A stretch of DNA of 64,000 nucleotides from Hyphomonadaceae bacterium (GTDB lineage: Bacteria > Pseudomonadota > Alphaproteobacteria > Caulobacterales > Aquidulcibacteraceae), in assembly GCA_016791425.1 (NCBI GenBank), contig JAEUMQ010000014.1, positions 108,020 to 172,019 on the forward strand, in the 5' to 3' direction. The translations under genes and the position numbers were made by a program. Shown here in pieces: positions 27,352-38,165 of the stretch. The first letter of the stretch is position 1. Every line of letters begins with the position of its first letter. Under the pieces are notes generated by a model. The model had not been told where the DNA came from, did no database searches, and was given only the letters and a program-made list of their open reading frames with translations.

Positions 27352-27418
27352 CACGGGGTGGGCGTCAGGCAAAGCGCGGGCTCGACAGGACGCGGCGGGG
27401 CCGCTCTAACCCCCTGCC

Positions 27419-28276
27419 ATGCACATGCTTTCCGCCCTCGGGGGCCTTCGCGAGATCAAGGCCGCCGCCGAGGCCTTCGACCGGCTCGATCCCAATCCGG
27501 CCGCCGCCGTCAGCTGGTTCGAGGAGACCCCGACCCGGTTCCGGCTGGTGGTCTATGCCGAGACCCTCCAGGACGCGGCCAGCGCGCGGGCGATGATCGG
27601 GCACGCGGCGCCCGAGTTGCCGGTGGCGGAGGAAGAAGCGCCCGACGCCGATTGGGTCGCGCACGCGCTCGACGGGCTGCCGGCGGTGAAGGCGGGACGG
27701 TTCATCGTGGCGGGGGCGCACGCGCTCTCGGCGTCTCGCAGCGGACTGAAGAAGATCTGGATCGAAGCGAGCGAGGCGTTCGGCACCGGCCATCACGGCA
27801 GCACCAAAGGGTGCCTCATTGCGCTCGAACACATTCTCCGGACCCGGCGCATCAAGCGCGTGCTCGATGTCGGCGCAGGCTCGGGCGTGCTCGCCATCGC
27901 GGCAGCGAAGATGGGCGCCTCGGCGTACGGCATCGAGATCGATCCGCGCGCGGCGCGCATCGGCGAGGTCAATGTGCGGCAGAACAATGTGCGCGGACGC
28001 GTGCGCATGCGCGCCGGCGACGGGGCGCGGCTGACCGGACGCGGACGCTACGACCTTGCGTTCGCGAACATCCTCATGCGGCCGCTGATCGCGCTCGCGC
28101 CGACGCTGTCGCGCGCCGTTGAGCCCGGCGGAAACCTGGTGCTCTCGGGGCTGCTGCACAGCCAGGCCCCGCTGGTGAAGGCCGCGTATGCCTCGCGCGG
28201 ATTTGTGCTGGAGCGACGGCTGCGGCTCGATGCGTGGACGACGCTGATCTGGCGGCGAAAGCGTCAGCGGGCGTAG
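27419..28276 (+). CDS. prmA: Ribosomal protein L11 methyltransferase
   Basis: This 285-residue enzyme trimethylates ribosomal protein L11. It has the N-terminal substrate-recognition domain (about 1-100), a linker and a Rossmann methyltransferase domain with IEASEAFGTGHHGSTKGCL (118-136), the SAM motif LDVGAGSGVLAIAAAKMG (about 145-165) and the PrmA hallmark FANILMRPLI (about 217). The ATG at 27419 is the first start in frame. In Caulobacterales it is often close to uvrD and an aminopeptidase P gene, as here. Its last 13 nt overlap the convergent secreted-protein gene at 28264. Confidence 0.92.
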   Translation: MHMLSALGGLREIKAAAEAFDRLDPNPAAAVSWFEETPTRFRLVVYAETLQDAASARAMIGHAAPELPVAEEEAPDADWVAHALDGLPAVKAGRFIVAGAHALSASRSGLKKIWIEASEAFGTGHHGSTKGCLIALEHILRTRRIKRVLDVGAGSGVLAIAAAKMGASAYGIEIDPRAARIGEVNVRQNNVRGRVRMRAGDGARLTGRGRYDLAFANILMRPLIALAPTLSRAVEPGGNLVLSGLLHSQAPLVKAAYASRGFVLERRLRLDAWTTLIWRRKRQRA

Positions 28277-28707
28277 ACGTAGGCGGCGTAATAGCAGGGC
28301 GCGGCCGCGCATTGCGCCATGATGATCTCGACGGAGAACGGGCCGGTCCAGCGCGGCTGGGACGCCACGATGGCGACATCGCTGGCGTCGAGGTTCTCGG
28401 CGATGAGCGTGCCGGCCTGATCGTAGAGGCGCATGTCGAGGTCCCGGCAATCGGAATCGCACACCGCGACGATGCGATAATCGCCGCCGCCGCGAAGGGT
28501 GATGTCGAAAAGCTGCACGCCGTCGCGCGCGAGCGGGCCGCTGAACGGGCCCTGCACGCGCCGATACCCGTCCCTCGCAAGCAGGCGCTCGATATGCGCG
28601 AGCCGCGCCACGACCTGCTCCACCCACGGGCTTGGCACGCCCTGCGCGGCCGCCGCTTGCGGCCAGACGGCCAGGCACGCGGCGAGAATTGCGGCGACGG
28701 CGCGCAT
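28264..28707 (-). CDS. Secreted protein with the PPC-like domain of the TIR protein
   Basis: This 147-residue protein has a signal peptide ending QAAAAQ (about residue 22), a short helix (VEQVVARLAHIERLLA) and then a domain that matches the periplasmic part of the TIR protein at 17909. Shared features in order are GPFSG, GGDYRIVxVCDxDC, DLDxxLxDQ, WTGPF and a final CxxAPC motif, with four equivalent cysteines. It is therefore a stand-alone copy of that sensor-like domain. It overlaps prmA on the other strand by 13 nt and is divergent from the aminopeptidase gene. It has no known function; the pairs of cysteines suggest disulfides in the periplasm. Confidence 0.8.
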   Translation of the reverse strand: MRAVAAILAACLAVWPQAAAAQGVPSPWVEQVVARLAHIERLLARDGYRRVQGPFSGPLARDGVQLFDITLRGGGDYRIVAVCDSDCRDLDMRLYDQAGTLIAENLDASDVAIVASQPRWTGPFSVEIIMAQCAAAPCYYAAYVYAR

Positions 28708-28823
28708 GCACTCTCTCCCCGACTCCCGGCGCAGCCTTGTAGCGCCAGCGCCGCGCGCCGCAAGCCGCGAGAGAGCGTCTTTGGCGCGTTGCGCAAAAAT
28801 GCCGCCGCCATTAGGTAACGGCC

Positions 28824-30632
28824 ATGTTTCAGACCTTCGACGTGATCGGCGGCCCGGCCAACGGGCGCAAGCACCTGCCCCTCCTCCGAAAGGCGCTCGA
28901 CCGGCTCGGGCTCGACGGCATGATCGTGCCGCACGAGGACGAGTGGCGGAACGAATACGTGCCGCCGGCCTATGACCGACTGGCCTGGCTCACCGGCTTC
29001 ACCGGCTCGGCGGGCATGGCGATCGTGCTCAAGACCGAAGCGGCGATCTTCGTGGACGGGCGCTACACCATCCAGGCGCGCGACCAGGTGGACCAAAAGC
29101 TCTTCGACCAGCGCGACATCGCCGATCAGGGGCCGCACAAATACATTCGCGAGCGCGGACGCGGGGCCAAGATCGGGTTCGATCCCCTGCTCTTGTCGCC
29201 CGATCAGCTCGACGCCTTGAAGGCCGCCGCCAAGGACGCCGGCGCGAGCCTGCAGCCGCTCAGACCCAATCCGATCGACGAGACCTGGCAGAACCGGCCG
29301 CCGGCGCCGGCCGCCTCCGTCGTTCCGCACCCGGATGAATATGCCGGCGAGAGCGCGGTGTCGAAGCGCCGCCGGCTCGGCGAGACCATCGCCGCGGAAG
29401 GCGCGGATGCGGCGATCATCGCATCGCCCGCCTCTATCGCGTGGCTCTTCAATATCCGCGGCGGCGACGTCGCGCGCACGCCGCTGCCGCTCGGGGAGGC
29501 GATCCTGCGCGCGGACGGACGCGCGGATCTCTTCCTCGCGCCGGAAAAGGTCAGCCGGGAGCTGAAGGCTTTCCTCGGCAATGAGGTGGCGGTTCGTTCG
29601 CCGGATGAATTGGACGAGGCGATCGCCGCGCTGAAGGGGCAGCGCGTGCGCGTCGATCCAGGCAGCGCATCAGCGTGGCATTTCGATGCGCTGGAGAAGG
29701 TCGGCGCGCAGATCAAGCGCGGCGTCGATCCGGTGGTGCTGCCGCGCGCGACAAAGAACGAGACGGAGATCGCCGGAACGCGCAAGGCGCATGCGCGCGA
29801 CGGCGCGGCGCTGACAAGATTCCTGCACTGGCTCGCCACGGAAGGCCAATCCGGCAAGGTCGATGAGATCGAGGCCTGCAAGCGGCTCGAGGCGTTTCGC
29901 GCGGAGACGGGCGCACTGAAGGACCTCTCGTTCGATTCCATCTCCGGCGCGGGGCCGAACGGCGCCATCGTGCATTACCGCGCGACGGTGAAGAGCAATC
30001 GCAAGCTCAAGCGCGGCTCGCTCTTCCTCATCGATTCCGGCGCGCAGTATCTTGACGGCACGACGGACGTGACGCGCACGATCGCGATCGGGCGTCCCTC
30101 CCCGGAAATGCGCGACCGCTTCACGCGCGTGCTCAAGGGCCACATCGCGCTGTCGCGCGTGCGCTTTCCGAAGGGCGTCTCCGGGCATCAGCTCGATGCG
30201 CTGGCGCGGATGGCGCTCTGGGAAGCCGGGCTCGAATACGAGCATGGCACGGGCCATGGCGTGGGATCGTATCTCGGCGTGCACGAAGGGCCGCATCGGA
30301 TCGCCAAGCATCCGCACGCGCAGCCGCTGGAGCCGGGCATGATCGTCTCGAACGAGCCGGGCTATTACAAGGAAGGCGCCTACGGCATCCGGATCGAGAA
30401 TCTGCAGATCGTCACGCCGCCGGCGCCGATCGCAGGCGGCGAGCGCGAGATGCTCGGCTTCGAGACGCTGACGCTGGCGCCGATCGATCGGCGGCTGGTG
30501 GTGAAGGCGATGCTCACGAAAGATGAGCGCATCTGGCTCAACGCCTATCACGCGCGGGTTCGCGAGGTCGTGGGGCCCAAGCTCAAGGGTGCGGAAGGCG
30601 CCTGGGTGGAAGAAGCGACGGCGGAGATCTGA
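28824..30632 (+). CDS. Xaa-Pro aminopeptidase (aminopeptidase P, M24B)
   Basis: This 602-residue protein is a three-domain aminopeptidase P: two creatinase N-like domains (about 1-310) and a pita-bread M24 domain. Metal ligands are visible as the D in [20 protein letters not shown] (two aspartates, about 402 and 413), the H in [14 protein letters not shown] (about 472-485) and the E in [17 protein letters not shown] (about 512 and 527). It removes an N-terminal residue before proline. The long form resembles eukaryotic-type APP1. It starts at the ATG 28824, close to the divergent secreted-protein gene. The adjacent VOC gene may be in the same transcript (7-nt gap). Confidence 0.93.
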   Translation: MFQTFDVIGGPANGRKHLPLLRKALDRLGLDGMIVPHEDEWRNEYVPPAYDRLAWLTGFTGSAGMAIVLKTEAAIFVDGRYTIQARDQVDQKLFDQRDIADQGPHKYIRERGRGAKIGFDPLLLSPDQLDALKAAAKDAGASLQPLRPNPIDETWQNRPPAPAASVVPHPDEYAGESAVSKRRRLGETIAAEGADAAIIASPASIAWLFNIRGGDVARTPLPLGEAILRADGRADLFLAPEKVSRELKAFLGNEVAVRSPDELDEAIAALKGQRVRVDPGSASAWHFDALEKVGAQIKRGVDPVVLPRATKNETEIAGTRKAHARDGAALTRFLHWLATEGQSGKVDEIEACKRLEAFRAETGALKDLSFDSISGAGPNGAIVHYRATVKSNRKLKRGSLFLIDSGAQYLDGTTDVTRTIAIGRPSPEMRDRFTRVLKGHIALSRVRFPKGVSGHQLDALARMALWEAGLEYEHGTGHGVGSYLGVHEGPHRIAKHPHAQPLEPGMIVSNEPGYYKEGAYGIRIENLQIVTPPAPIAGGEREMLGFETLTLAPIDRRLVVKAMLTKDERIWLNAYHARVREVVGPKLKGAEGAWVEEATAEI

Positions 30633-30639
30633 GGCGTCC

Positions 30640-31068
30640 ATGCCCAATGCCGCGCGACCGCCGTTTCATCTCGCCTTTCCCGTGACGGACCTCGCCGCCG
30701 CGCGCCGCTTCTATGGAGAGGTGCTCGGCTGCCCCGAAGGGCGCAGCAGCGATGAGTGGATCGACTTCAATCTCTTCGGCCACCAGATCGTCGCGCACCT
30801 CACGCCCGCGCGGGCCCAGGAGAGCGATTACAATCCCGTCGATGGCCACGACGTCCCGGTGCCGCATTTCGGCGTCGTCTTGAGCATGGATGCGTTCGAC
30901 GCGCTCGCCGCGCGCGTGAGGGCCGCGGGCGTCCGGTTCGAGATCGAGCCCTATGTGCGTTTCAAAGGCGAGGTCGGCGAACAGGCGACGATGTTCTTCC
31001 GCGATCCCTCAGGCAACGCGCTCGAGTTCAAGGCGTTCGCGGACATGGGACAGCTCTTCGCCAAATAG
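30640..31068 (+). CDS. VOC-family (glyoxalase-like) protein
   Basis: This 142-residue protein has the vicinal-oxygen-chelate fold. [21 protein letters not shown] (10-30) is the first beta-alpha-beta unit and [15 protein letters not shown] (about 119-133) the second, with the metal-site His and Glu in expected positions (H10, E130). Such proteins act on small molecules (glyoxalase, dioxygenase and bleomycin-resistance types); none fits exactly. The ATG at 30640 follows the aminopeptidase stop by 7 nt; a frame from 30523 overlaps that gene and adds unlike residues. Confidence 0.85.
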   Translation: MPNAARPPFHLAFPVTDLAAARRFYGEVLGCPEGRSSDEWIDFNLFGHQIVAHLTPARAQESDYNPVDGHDVPVPHFGVVLSMDAFDALAARVRAAGVRFEIEPYVRFKGEVGEQATMFFRDPSGNALEFKAFADMGQLFAK

Positions 31069-31096
31069 GCGGCGCACGCGCGTTTCGGCGCCGACG

Positions 31097-31837
31097 TCAG
31101 ATCAACGAGCTGGTGAAGCTGGAGAGGCCGGGCAGGCCGCCGCCGTTGCGATCGCGATCCTTGAGGGAACCGCCGAAGCTCAGGCGTCCGCCAATGGAGA
31201 ACGAGTCGGTCGTCAGATCGGTCTCGTCGAGCTCGGCGTGCGCATAGCCGACGATGATGCTCACGGGCATGAAACCGAACTTGTATTCGGCCGAAGCGCC
31301 AAGCGTGATCGCGGTGTCCTCGGCGATGTCGGCGTCGATGTTGGCGTAGCCGGCCTCGCCTTGAATGCGGAGGTTCTCGGTCGCGAAGAAGCGCACCTCG
31401 CCATCCACGGCCCAGGATGTCACGTCATCCTCGAGCGAAGCGTAGCCGAACGCGGCGGCAAGCGTGACGGGGCCGACATAGACCTCGCCTTCGCCGCCAA
31501 CGGCCCAATAGGTCGCGTCCGATGCATCGCCGCCGGCCACGAACGCGCCGATACGGCCGAAGGGCGGGCTGAAATTGACGTGGCCGTCCGCCGCGAAAGC
31601 GCCGTCGCCGGCGTCGGAATCGGCATAGGCGGCGCCGACCTGAAGCCCGAGCCCCATGCCGGAATAGGCCGCCATGCCTTCAAGGCCCCAGCCGCTGTCC
31701 TCGCCTTCGAGGCCGCCGATATCGACATTGGTGTTGAGATACGATCCGCCGGCATAACCGCTCACGCCGGCAAAAGCCTGGCCCGCGCCCGCCATCGACA
31801 CAACGACCGCCGCGCCGGCAAGTACACCCGGTTTCAT
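31097..31837 (-). CDS. Outer-membrane beta-barrel protein
   Basis: This 246-residue protein has a signal peptide (cleavage near AFA, residue 23) and then alternating beta strands rich in Gly, Ala and aromatic residues with acidic turns, such as YAGGSYLNTNVDIGG, LQVGAAYADSDAGDG and SIIVGYAHAEL. It has no membrane helix. The size fits an eight- to ten-strand barrel of the porin-like type. The C-terminal 20 residues are unusual for a barrel because they are Ser/Gly/Leu-rich and do not end in an aromatic residue. Function unknown. Confidence 0.75.
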   Translation of the reverse strand: MKPGVLAGAAVVVSMAGAGQAFAGVSGYAGGSYLNTNVDIGGLEGEDSGWGLEGMAAYSGMGLGLQVGAAYADSDAGDGAFAADGHVNFSPPFGRIGAFVAGGDASDATYWAVGGEGEVYVGPVTLAAAFGYASLEDDVTSWAVDGEVRFFATENLRIQGEAGYANIDADIAEDTAITLGASAEYKFGFMPVSIIVGYAHAELDETDLTTDSFSIGGRLSFGGSLKDRDRNGGGLPGLSSFTSSLI

Positions 31838-31944
31838 CGCGTTCCCCTTCCGATGCGTGTTCGCATTCGGCCTCACACCACCGTGCATTGTGCGCAAATG
31901 CGCAAGCACGTCAATGGCGCGCCATTCGTTGCGCGGCGCCGACA

Positions 31945-32703
31945 CTATTTCCCAATGAGCGCGGCGCGTTCGGCCGGCGTGAGATAGCGCCACTTGCCTT
32001 CGGGCAGATCGGACAAATGCAGGGGCCCGATCCGTACACGGAGGAGATCGGAGACGTGCAGATCGACGAGGTCGCACATGCGGCGGATCTGGCGCTTGCG
32101 GCCCTCGTTAAGAACAAAGCGCAATGTGTGCGCGCCGATGAGCGTCACCTGCGCCGGCTTCAGGCGGCGGCCGTCGAGCTCCAGGCCGTGACGCAGGAGC
32201 GCGAGCTTGCGGTCGCTCATGAAGCCGGTGACCTCGACCACGTATTCCTTGTCGATCCTGGAGGCGGGGCCGATGATCGCCTTGGCGAGCACGCCGTCGC
32301 TGGAAAGGATGAGGAGTCCGCGGGATTCCTTGTCGAGGCGCCCAAGCGCGGGGAGGCTGGCGGTTCTGTCGGGAACAGCGCCGGCGCCGCGTTGTGTCTC
32401 CTTGGTGAGCAGACGCACGGCGGGGATTTCGCCAGGTTCGGGCTGCGCCGAGACGAAACCGATCGGCTTGTTCAACACGATGCTGACGGCTGCCGCGGCG
32501 CCCTCCTCGCCAAAGCCCTCGATGGTGAGGGTCTGGCCCGGCGCTATCTTGCGGCCGGGATCCTCGACGCGGGCGCCGTCGATTTGGACGCGGCCCTGCG
32601 CGATGAGATCCTCCGCCTCGCGGCGCGAGCACACGCCCGCCTGCGCCAGCCAGCGATTGACGCGCTGCGGCTCGGGCTCGTCGTAGCGACGCTCGTACGC
32701 CAC
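31945..32703 (-). CDS. rRNA pseudouridine synthase (RsuA/RluB/RluE/RluF family)
   Basis: This 252-residue enzyme has an N-terminal S4 RNA-binding domain (VNRWLAQAGVCSRREAEDLI, 15-34) and the RsuA/RluB/E/F catalytic motif LGRLDKESRGLLIL (117-130, with D121 as the active aspartate), then GRKRQIRRM (about 207). It converts a uridine in ribosomal RNA to pseudouridine; RluF-like (23S U2604) is most likely because of the S4 domain and motif, but not certain. The start is a GTG, overlapping the upstream gene's stop by one base (TAGTG). The divergent 31838-31944 gap separates the barrel gene. Confidence 0.9.
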   Translation of the reverse strand: MAYERRYDEPEPQRVNRWLAQAGVCSRREAEDLIAQGRVQIDGARVEDPGRKIAPGQTLTIEGFGEEGAAAAVSIVLNKPIGFVSAQPEPGEIPAVRLLTKETQRGAGAVPDRTASLPALGRLDKESRGLLILSSDGVLAKAIIGPASRIDKEYVVEVTGFMSDRKLALLRHGLELDGRRLKPAQVTLIGAHTLRFVLNEGRKRQIRRMCDLVDLHVSDLLRVRIGPLHLSDLPEGKWRYLTPAERAALIGK

Positions 32704-33107
32704 TAAGCCAAGCCGCAGGCGCGCGCGACCTGGAGCGTATCGGCGTATTGCTGGAAGCTTGCGGCCTTACCGTTTTCGACGCGCCAGACATGCGCGACCT
32801 GGGCGTTGATGGACTTGCCGGTGGCCTTGAATGTCCCTTTGTAGCGGCAGAGCACGACCACCGCGTCGCCGGCGTCGAGGAATTCCTCCGGGCCCGGCGT
32901 GAAGCCGTCCCACTCGGCGCCGATGCGCGCGAAGACGCCGGCGCCGACTGCGTCGGGGCCCACATACGGGTTCTTATCGGCGTACGGAAAGTTCTCCGCC
33001 TCGTTCCAAACGATGCCAGGGCTCATGCGCCCGAAGGCGCCGGGAATATCGCCGGCGCCGAACGCCTCGTAGATGCCGCGGATGAGCGCGACGTTTTCCT
33101 TGGACAT
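32703..33107 (-). CDS. NTF2-like (SnoaL-type) small protein
   Basis: This 134-residue protein has an NTF2-like cone fold: a first helix (NVALIRGIYEAFGAGD), YADKNPYVGPDAV and a beta-sheet with VVVLCRYKGTFKATGKSI (83-100). It belongs to the SnoaL/ketosteroid-isomerase type group (nuclear transport factor 2 family). These are enzymes or ligand binders; the substrate is unknown. It overlaps the pseudouridine synthase start by 1 nt, so they are likely co-transcribed. Confidence 0.85.
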   Translation of the reverse strand: MSKENVALIRGIYEAFGAGDIPGAFGRMSPGIVWNEAENFPYADKNPYVGPDAVGAGVFARIGAEWDGFTPGPEEFLDAGDAVVVLCRYKGTFKATGKSINAQVAHVWRVENGKAASFQQYADTLQVARACGLA

Positions 33108-33183
33108 GACCTTGATCTCCTGATCGCGTGGACAATCGCACAGCGGCGCGCGTTGCGGAAACCCCCTGCCCTTGTCTTTCGGC

Positions 33184-34371
33184 TCAATCGCGGCCGTCGG
33201 AGGTGATGTCGAAGGTGAGGATGCCGTCGCCGCCGTCGGGATGCTGGAAGATCTCGGGATGGCGCAGCGTGCGCCTGGTGTCGTTCATGCCGGCCTTCCA
33301 ATGCTCTTCCATGGTGAGCCGGGAGAACTCGAAATCCTTGTTGTCGCCCTCATAGTTGCGCGGACGATAGATGAGCTCGACAATGTTGTAGACGTGCGGA
33401 TCGCCGACCTCGTCCAGGGCCTGCGCGGCCGCCGATTGGCGCAGCTCGGGCGGCAATAGCGGCAGCAGCTCGTCGATGGCGCGCTGCAGCGTGTGCATCT
33501 GCTTGAGCCAGGTGACGCCGGCGCGGGTGCGGCTGGAATACTGGATCTCCTTCTGGCGCGTGGCGACCTCGCGCATCGTGCGGGGAAAGCGGCCGCGCGC
33601 GCTCCAGAGATCGACCTGGAAGGCCAGCGTGCTTTCTTGCGGATCGGTGTCGAAGATGAATTGCAGCGGCGTGTTGGAGACGAGGCCGCCGTCCCAATAA
33701 TGCTCGCCGTCGATCTCGACCGCGGGGAAGCCCGGCGGCAGCGCGCCGGACGCCATCACGTGATCGACGGTGATGCGATGCGTGGCCGGCGTGAAATAGA
33801 CGAAATTGCCGCTGCGCACGTTCACCGCGCCAATGGAAAGCTCGTCCTCCGCGTTGATGCGGTCGAAATCGATCAGGCCTTCCAGCGTGCTCCGCAAGGG
33901 CGTGGTGTCGTAGTACGAGGTTGCTTCCAGCTTGCCGGGCGGCTCCAGCCAAGGCGGGGGCACGCGCGGCTTGAAGAAGCCCGGCACGCCCGCGGCGGCC
34001 GTGAGCGTCGAATTGTACTGGCTGAACATCGTGCGCAGCGCATCGCCTTGCGCAAAGGCCTGCTCCCATTCCATCGGCATCGCCCACGGCAGCGCCGTGA
34101 CGCCCTCCCAGAACTGCCGCAACCTCGCGATGCGATCCTGCGGCGGATTGCCGGCGATGATCGCGCCGTTGATCGCGCCGATCGAGACGCCGGTGACGCA
34201 ATTGGGCGCGATGCCGGCATCGGCGAGCGCCTCGTAGACGCCGGCCTGGTAGGCGCCGAGCGCGCCGCCGCCCTGCAGCAGGAGCGCGATGCGCGAGAAG
34301 CGCTTGTTCAACGCGTCGTGGTCGATGGCGGGATAGTCGCGCGCGGCTTTTGCGGATGGTCTCTTCGCCAT
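33184..34371 (-). CDS. Patatin-like phospholipase (DUF3734-type)
   Basis: This 395-residue protein has the patatin fold: the oxyanion motif LLQGGGALGAYQAGVY (32-47), the nucleophile elbow GVSIG (GxSxG, about 62-66) and the catalytic DGG (WDGG, about 222). The second half, with the AFQVDLWSARGRFPRTMREV segment, matches the DUF3734 extension found in many alphaproteobacterial patatins. It probably cleaves acyl chains from membrane lipids or from storage polymer; location is cytosolic. The start ATG 34371 (MAKRPSAKAA) is preferred over an upstream frame that would include palindromic DNA. It is separated from ligA by a 152-nt palindromic spacer. Confidence 0.9.
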   Translation of the reverse strand: MAKRPSAKAARDYPAIDHDALNKRFSRIALLLQGGGALGAYQAGVYEALADAGIAPNCVTGVSIGAINGAIIAGNPPQDRIARLRQFWEGVTALPWAMPMEWEQAFAQGDALRTMFSQYNSTLTAAAGVPGFFKPRVPPPWLEPPGKLEATSYYDTTPLRSTLEGLIDFDRINAEDELSIGAVNVRSGNFVYFTPATHRITVDHVMASGALPPGFPAVEIDGEHYWDGGLVSNTPLQFIFDTDPQESTLAFQVDLWSARGRFPRTMREVATRQKEIQYSSRTRAGVTWLKQMHTLQRAIDELLPLLPPELRQSAAAQALDEVGDPHVYNIVELIYRPRNYEGDNKDFEFSRLTMEEHWKAGMNDTRRTLRHPEIFQHPDGGDGILTFDITSDGRD

Positions 34372-34390
34372 GTGATTCCTACGAACATCG

Positions 34391-34519
34391 CTCCCCGGCC
34401 GAGCCCGGATTTGTTCCGGGCGAGAGCCGGGGCCCAACGTAATGGCAAGCTCCGCCGAGGTCGCGTCAAGCTTCGCGTTGGGCCCCGGCTCTTCGCGCGC
34501 TTTGCGCGCTTGGCCGGGG
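34391..34519. repeat. Long intergenic palindrome between patatin gene and ligA
   Basis: AGCCGGGGCCCAACG (34425-34439) and CGTTGGGCCCCGGCT (34476-34490) form a perfect 15-bp inverted repeat across 36 nt. CCCCGGCC near 34393 also pairs with GGCCGGGG near 34511, and CCCGGA/TCCGGG hairpins lie inside the left half. This is a REP-like family typical of alphaproteobacterial genomes; a second copy is at 36687-36768. Confidence 0.75.
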
Positions 34520-34523
34520 GACG

Positions 34524-36659
<2,136 letters not shown>

Positions 36660-36686
36660 CTAACTGAGTTCGGGACGTTTCGGAAC

Positions 36687-36768
36687 GTTCCCCGGCCGAG
36701 CGAAGCGAGAGCCGGGGTCCAACTCGCTTCATGCGACGAATGAGTTGGCGGCTCTCGGCCTGGACCCC
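36687..36768. repeat. Palindromic repeat 5' of ligA
   Basis: CCCCGGC pairs with GCCGGGG around a short GAGCGAAGCGAG-type centre, GGGGTCCA (36714-36721) pairs with TGGACCCC (36761-36768), and CCAACTC pairs with GAGTTGG. The unit resembles the one at 34391-34519 and the CCGGGGTCC family. It separates ligA from the DUF1272 gene and could fold as a transcript hairpin. Confidence 0.7.
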
Positions 36769-36801
36769 GGATCGCCGCTGCGCGGCTTCCAGGGAGAGTC
36801 T

Positions 36802-37041
36802 TCAGGCGCAGGCCTTGTGGGCCTTGCTCACGCGCTGGGTGGAGGCGGGATATTGCGCCAGCTTCGCGGCGGGGCGCACCGGGCGCTTCACCAGCTCGCC
36901 GCCGCAATTGGGGCAAACGCCGGCGAAGCGACGCTCAGCACAATCGGCGCAGAAGGTGCATTCGAAGGTGCAGATGCGCGCCTCGGCGTCCGGCGGCAGA
37001 TCGCGATCACAGCATTCGCAGTTCGGGCGAAGCTCAAGCAT
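36802..37041 (-). CDS. DUF1272 family zinc-ribbon-like protein
   Basis: This 79-residue protein starts MLELRPNCECCDRDLPP, the DUF1272 signature, and carries several CxxC pairs (C8, C10-C11, C24, C28, C31, C34, C43, C46) that suggest a zinc-binding domain. DUF1272 proteins are short and of unknown role. The C-terminal 30 residues are basic and Ala-rich. The ATG at 37041 fits. It occupies the place between bamD and ligA where recN is common in relatives. Confidence 0.88.
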   Translation of the reverse strand: MLELRPNCECCDRDLPPDAEARICTFECTFCADCAERRFAGVCPNCGGELVKRPVRPAAKLAQYPASTQRVSKAHKACA

Positions 37042-37100
37042 CAATATTCTCTTGTCGTGCTTCCTTGCGGAAAACCGGTTCCCACTTTTCCGGGAAGCAC

Positions 37101-37928
37101 TCAGAACAGCCGCGAAAGCCAGCCGCGCTCGCGCGCTTCGCCTTCGGAGACGGGCTGCACGCCGCGGCCGGTGAGCAGCGCATACGAGCGCTGGTACCAC
37201 GGGCTGCCGGGGAAATTGTAGCCGAGCACGGCGGCGGTGCGCTGCGCCTCCTGGGTCATGCCCATGGTGAGGTAGGCTTCGACCAGGCGATGCAGCGCCT
37301 CGGGCGCATGGCTGGTGCGCTGGAAATTATCTTCCTCGATGACGCGGCGGAAGCGGTTGATCGCGCCAAGGGTCTGGCCCTGATTGAGATAGAAGCGGCC
37401 GACATCCATTTCCTTGCCGGCGAGCTGGTCATAGGTCATGTCGAGCTTGAGGCGCGCGTCGCGGGCGTAATCGCTTTCCGGATACCGGCGCACGACTTCC
37501 TGCAGCGCGTTCAGGGCCTGCTGCGTCGTCGCCTGGTCGCGGCCGACATCGAGGATCTGTTCGAAATAGCAAAGCGCGATGAGGTAATAGGCGTAAGGCG
37601 CGCTCTCGTTGCCCGGGTGCAGCGAGACGAAGCGTTGCGCGGCGTCGACCGCCTCCTGATAGCGGTTCGACTGGTATTTCGCGTAGGCCGTCATGAGGAT
37701 CGAGCGGCGGGCCCATGCCGAATATGGGTGCTGGCGCTCCACCTCCTCGAAAGCGGCGGAAGCCTCGGCCCAGCGCCGGCGATCCAGGAAGTCGGCCCCG
37801 CGATTGTAGAGCTGGGCGACCGGCTCCTCCTGGAATTGCAGGCGCTCGCGGGCGCCGCCGCCGCAGCCGGCGACGGTAAGGGCCAGAGCCGCCAGGCCGA
37901 CCGCGCGTGCGACTTTCGTTCCGATCAT
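37101..37928 (-). CDS. bamD: Outer membrane assembly factor BamD
   Basis: This 275-residue lipoprotein (LTVAGCGGG, Cys20) has five TPR-like repeats spanning about 30-250, as in BamD of the BAM complex, which inserts beta-barrel proteins into the outer membrane. Family features include the YNRGADFL start of the first repeat, FEQILDVGRDQATTQQALNAL and VVRRYPESDYARDARLKLD. The ATG at 37928 begins just before the signal peptide; a longer frame to 37979 adds an unlikely 17-residue part. It follows lpxC in the usual alphaproteobacterial order with a 237-nt gap. Confidence 0.93.
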   Translation of the reverse strand: MIGTKVARAVGLAALALTVAGCGGGARERLQFQEEPVAQLYNRGADFLDRRRWAEASAAFEEVERQHPYSAWARRSILMTAYAKYQSNRYQEAVDAAQRFVSLHPGNESAPYAYYLIALCYFEQILDVGRDQATTQQALNALQEVVRRYPESDYARDARLKLDMTYDQLAGKEMDVGRFYLNQGQTLGAINRFRRVIEEDNFQRTSHAPEALHRLVEAYLTMGMTQEAQRTAAVLGYNFPGSPWYQRSYALLTGRGVQPVSEGEARERGWLSRLF

Positions 37929-38165
37929 GTGCAACCCTTCAAGCGGCCCCGTTGGACTGCTTCTTGCCCAAAACCGCATTCCACTCCCGGAAGCGATCCA
38001 AGGCCCTCCCCTACACGCCCGCGCCGAGCCGGAAAAGCGAAGGACGCATTCCGGGCGAACGCTGGTCAGGCGTCAGCAGTCTTGTGATTCTGGGTCGAAT
38101 CCCAAGCCGGATATGGCGCGGGAATTGAGGCTCAATTTGGCCTCGCAGGCAGACTTGAGGACGGC

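Noticed and set aside
37929..38165. GGGTCGAATCCC-like sequence near 38090 resembling a tRNA T-arm
   Set aside because: The T-stem does not pair with a 7-nt loop and no acceptor, D- or anticodon arm can be folded around it. Not a tRNA.
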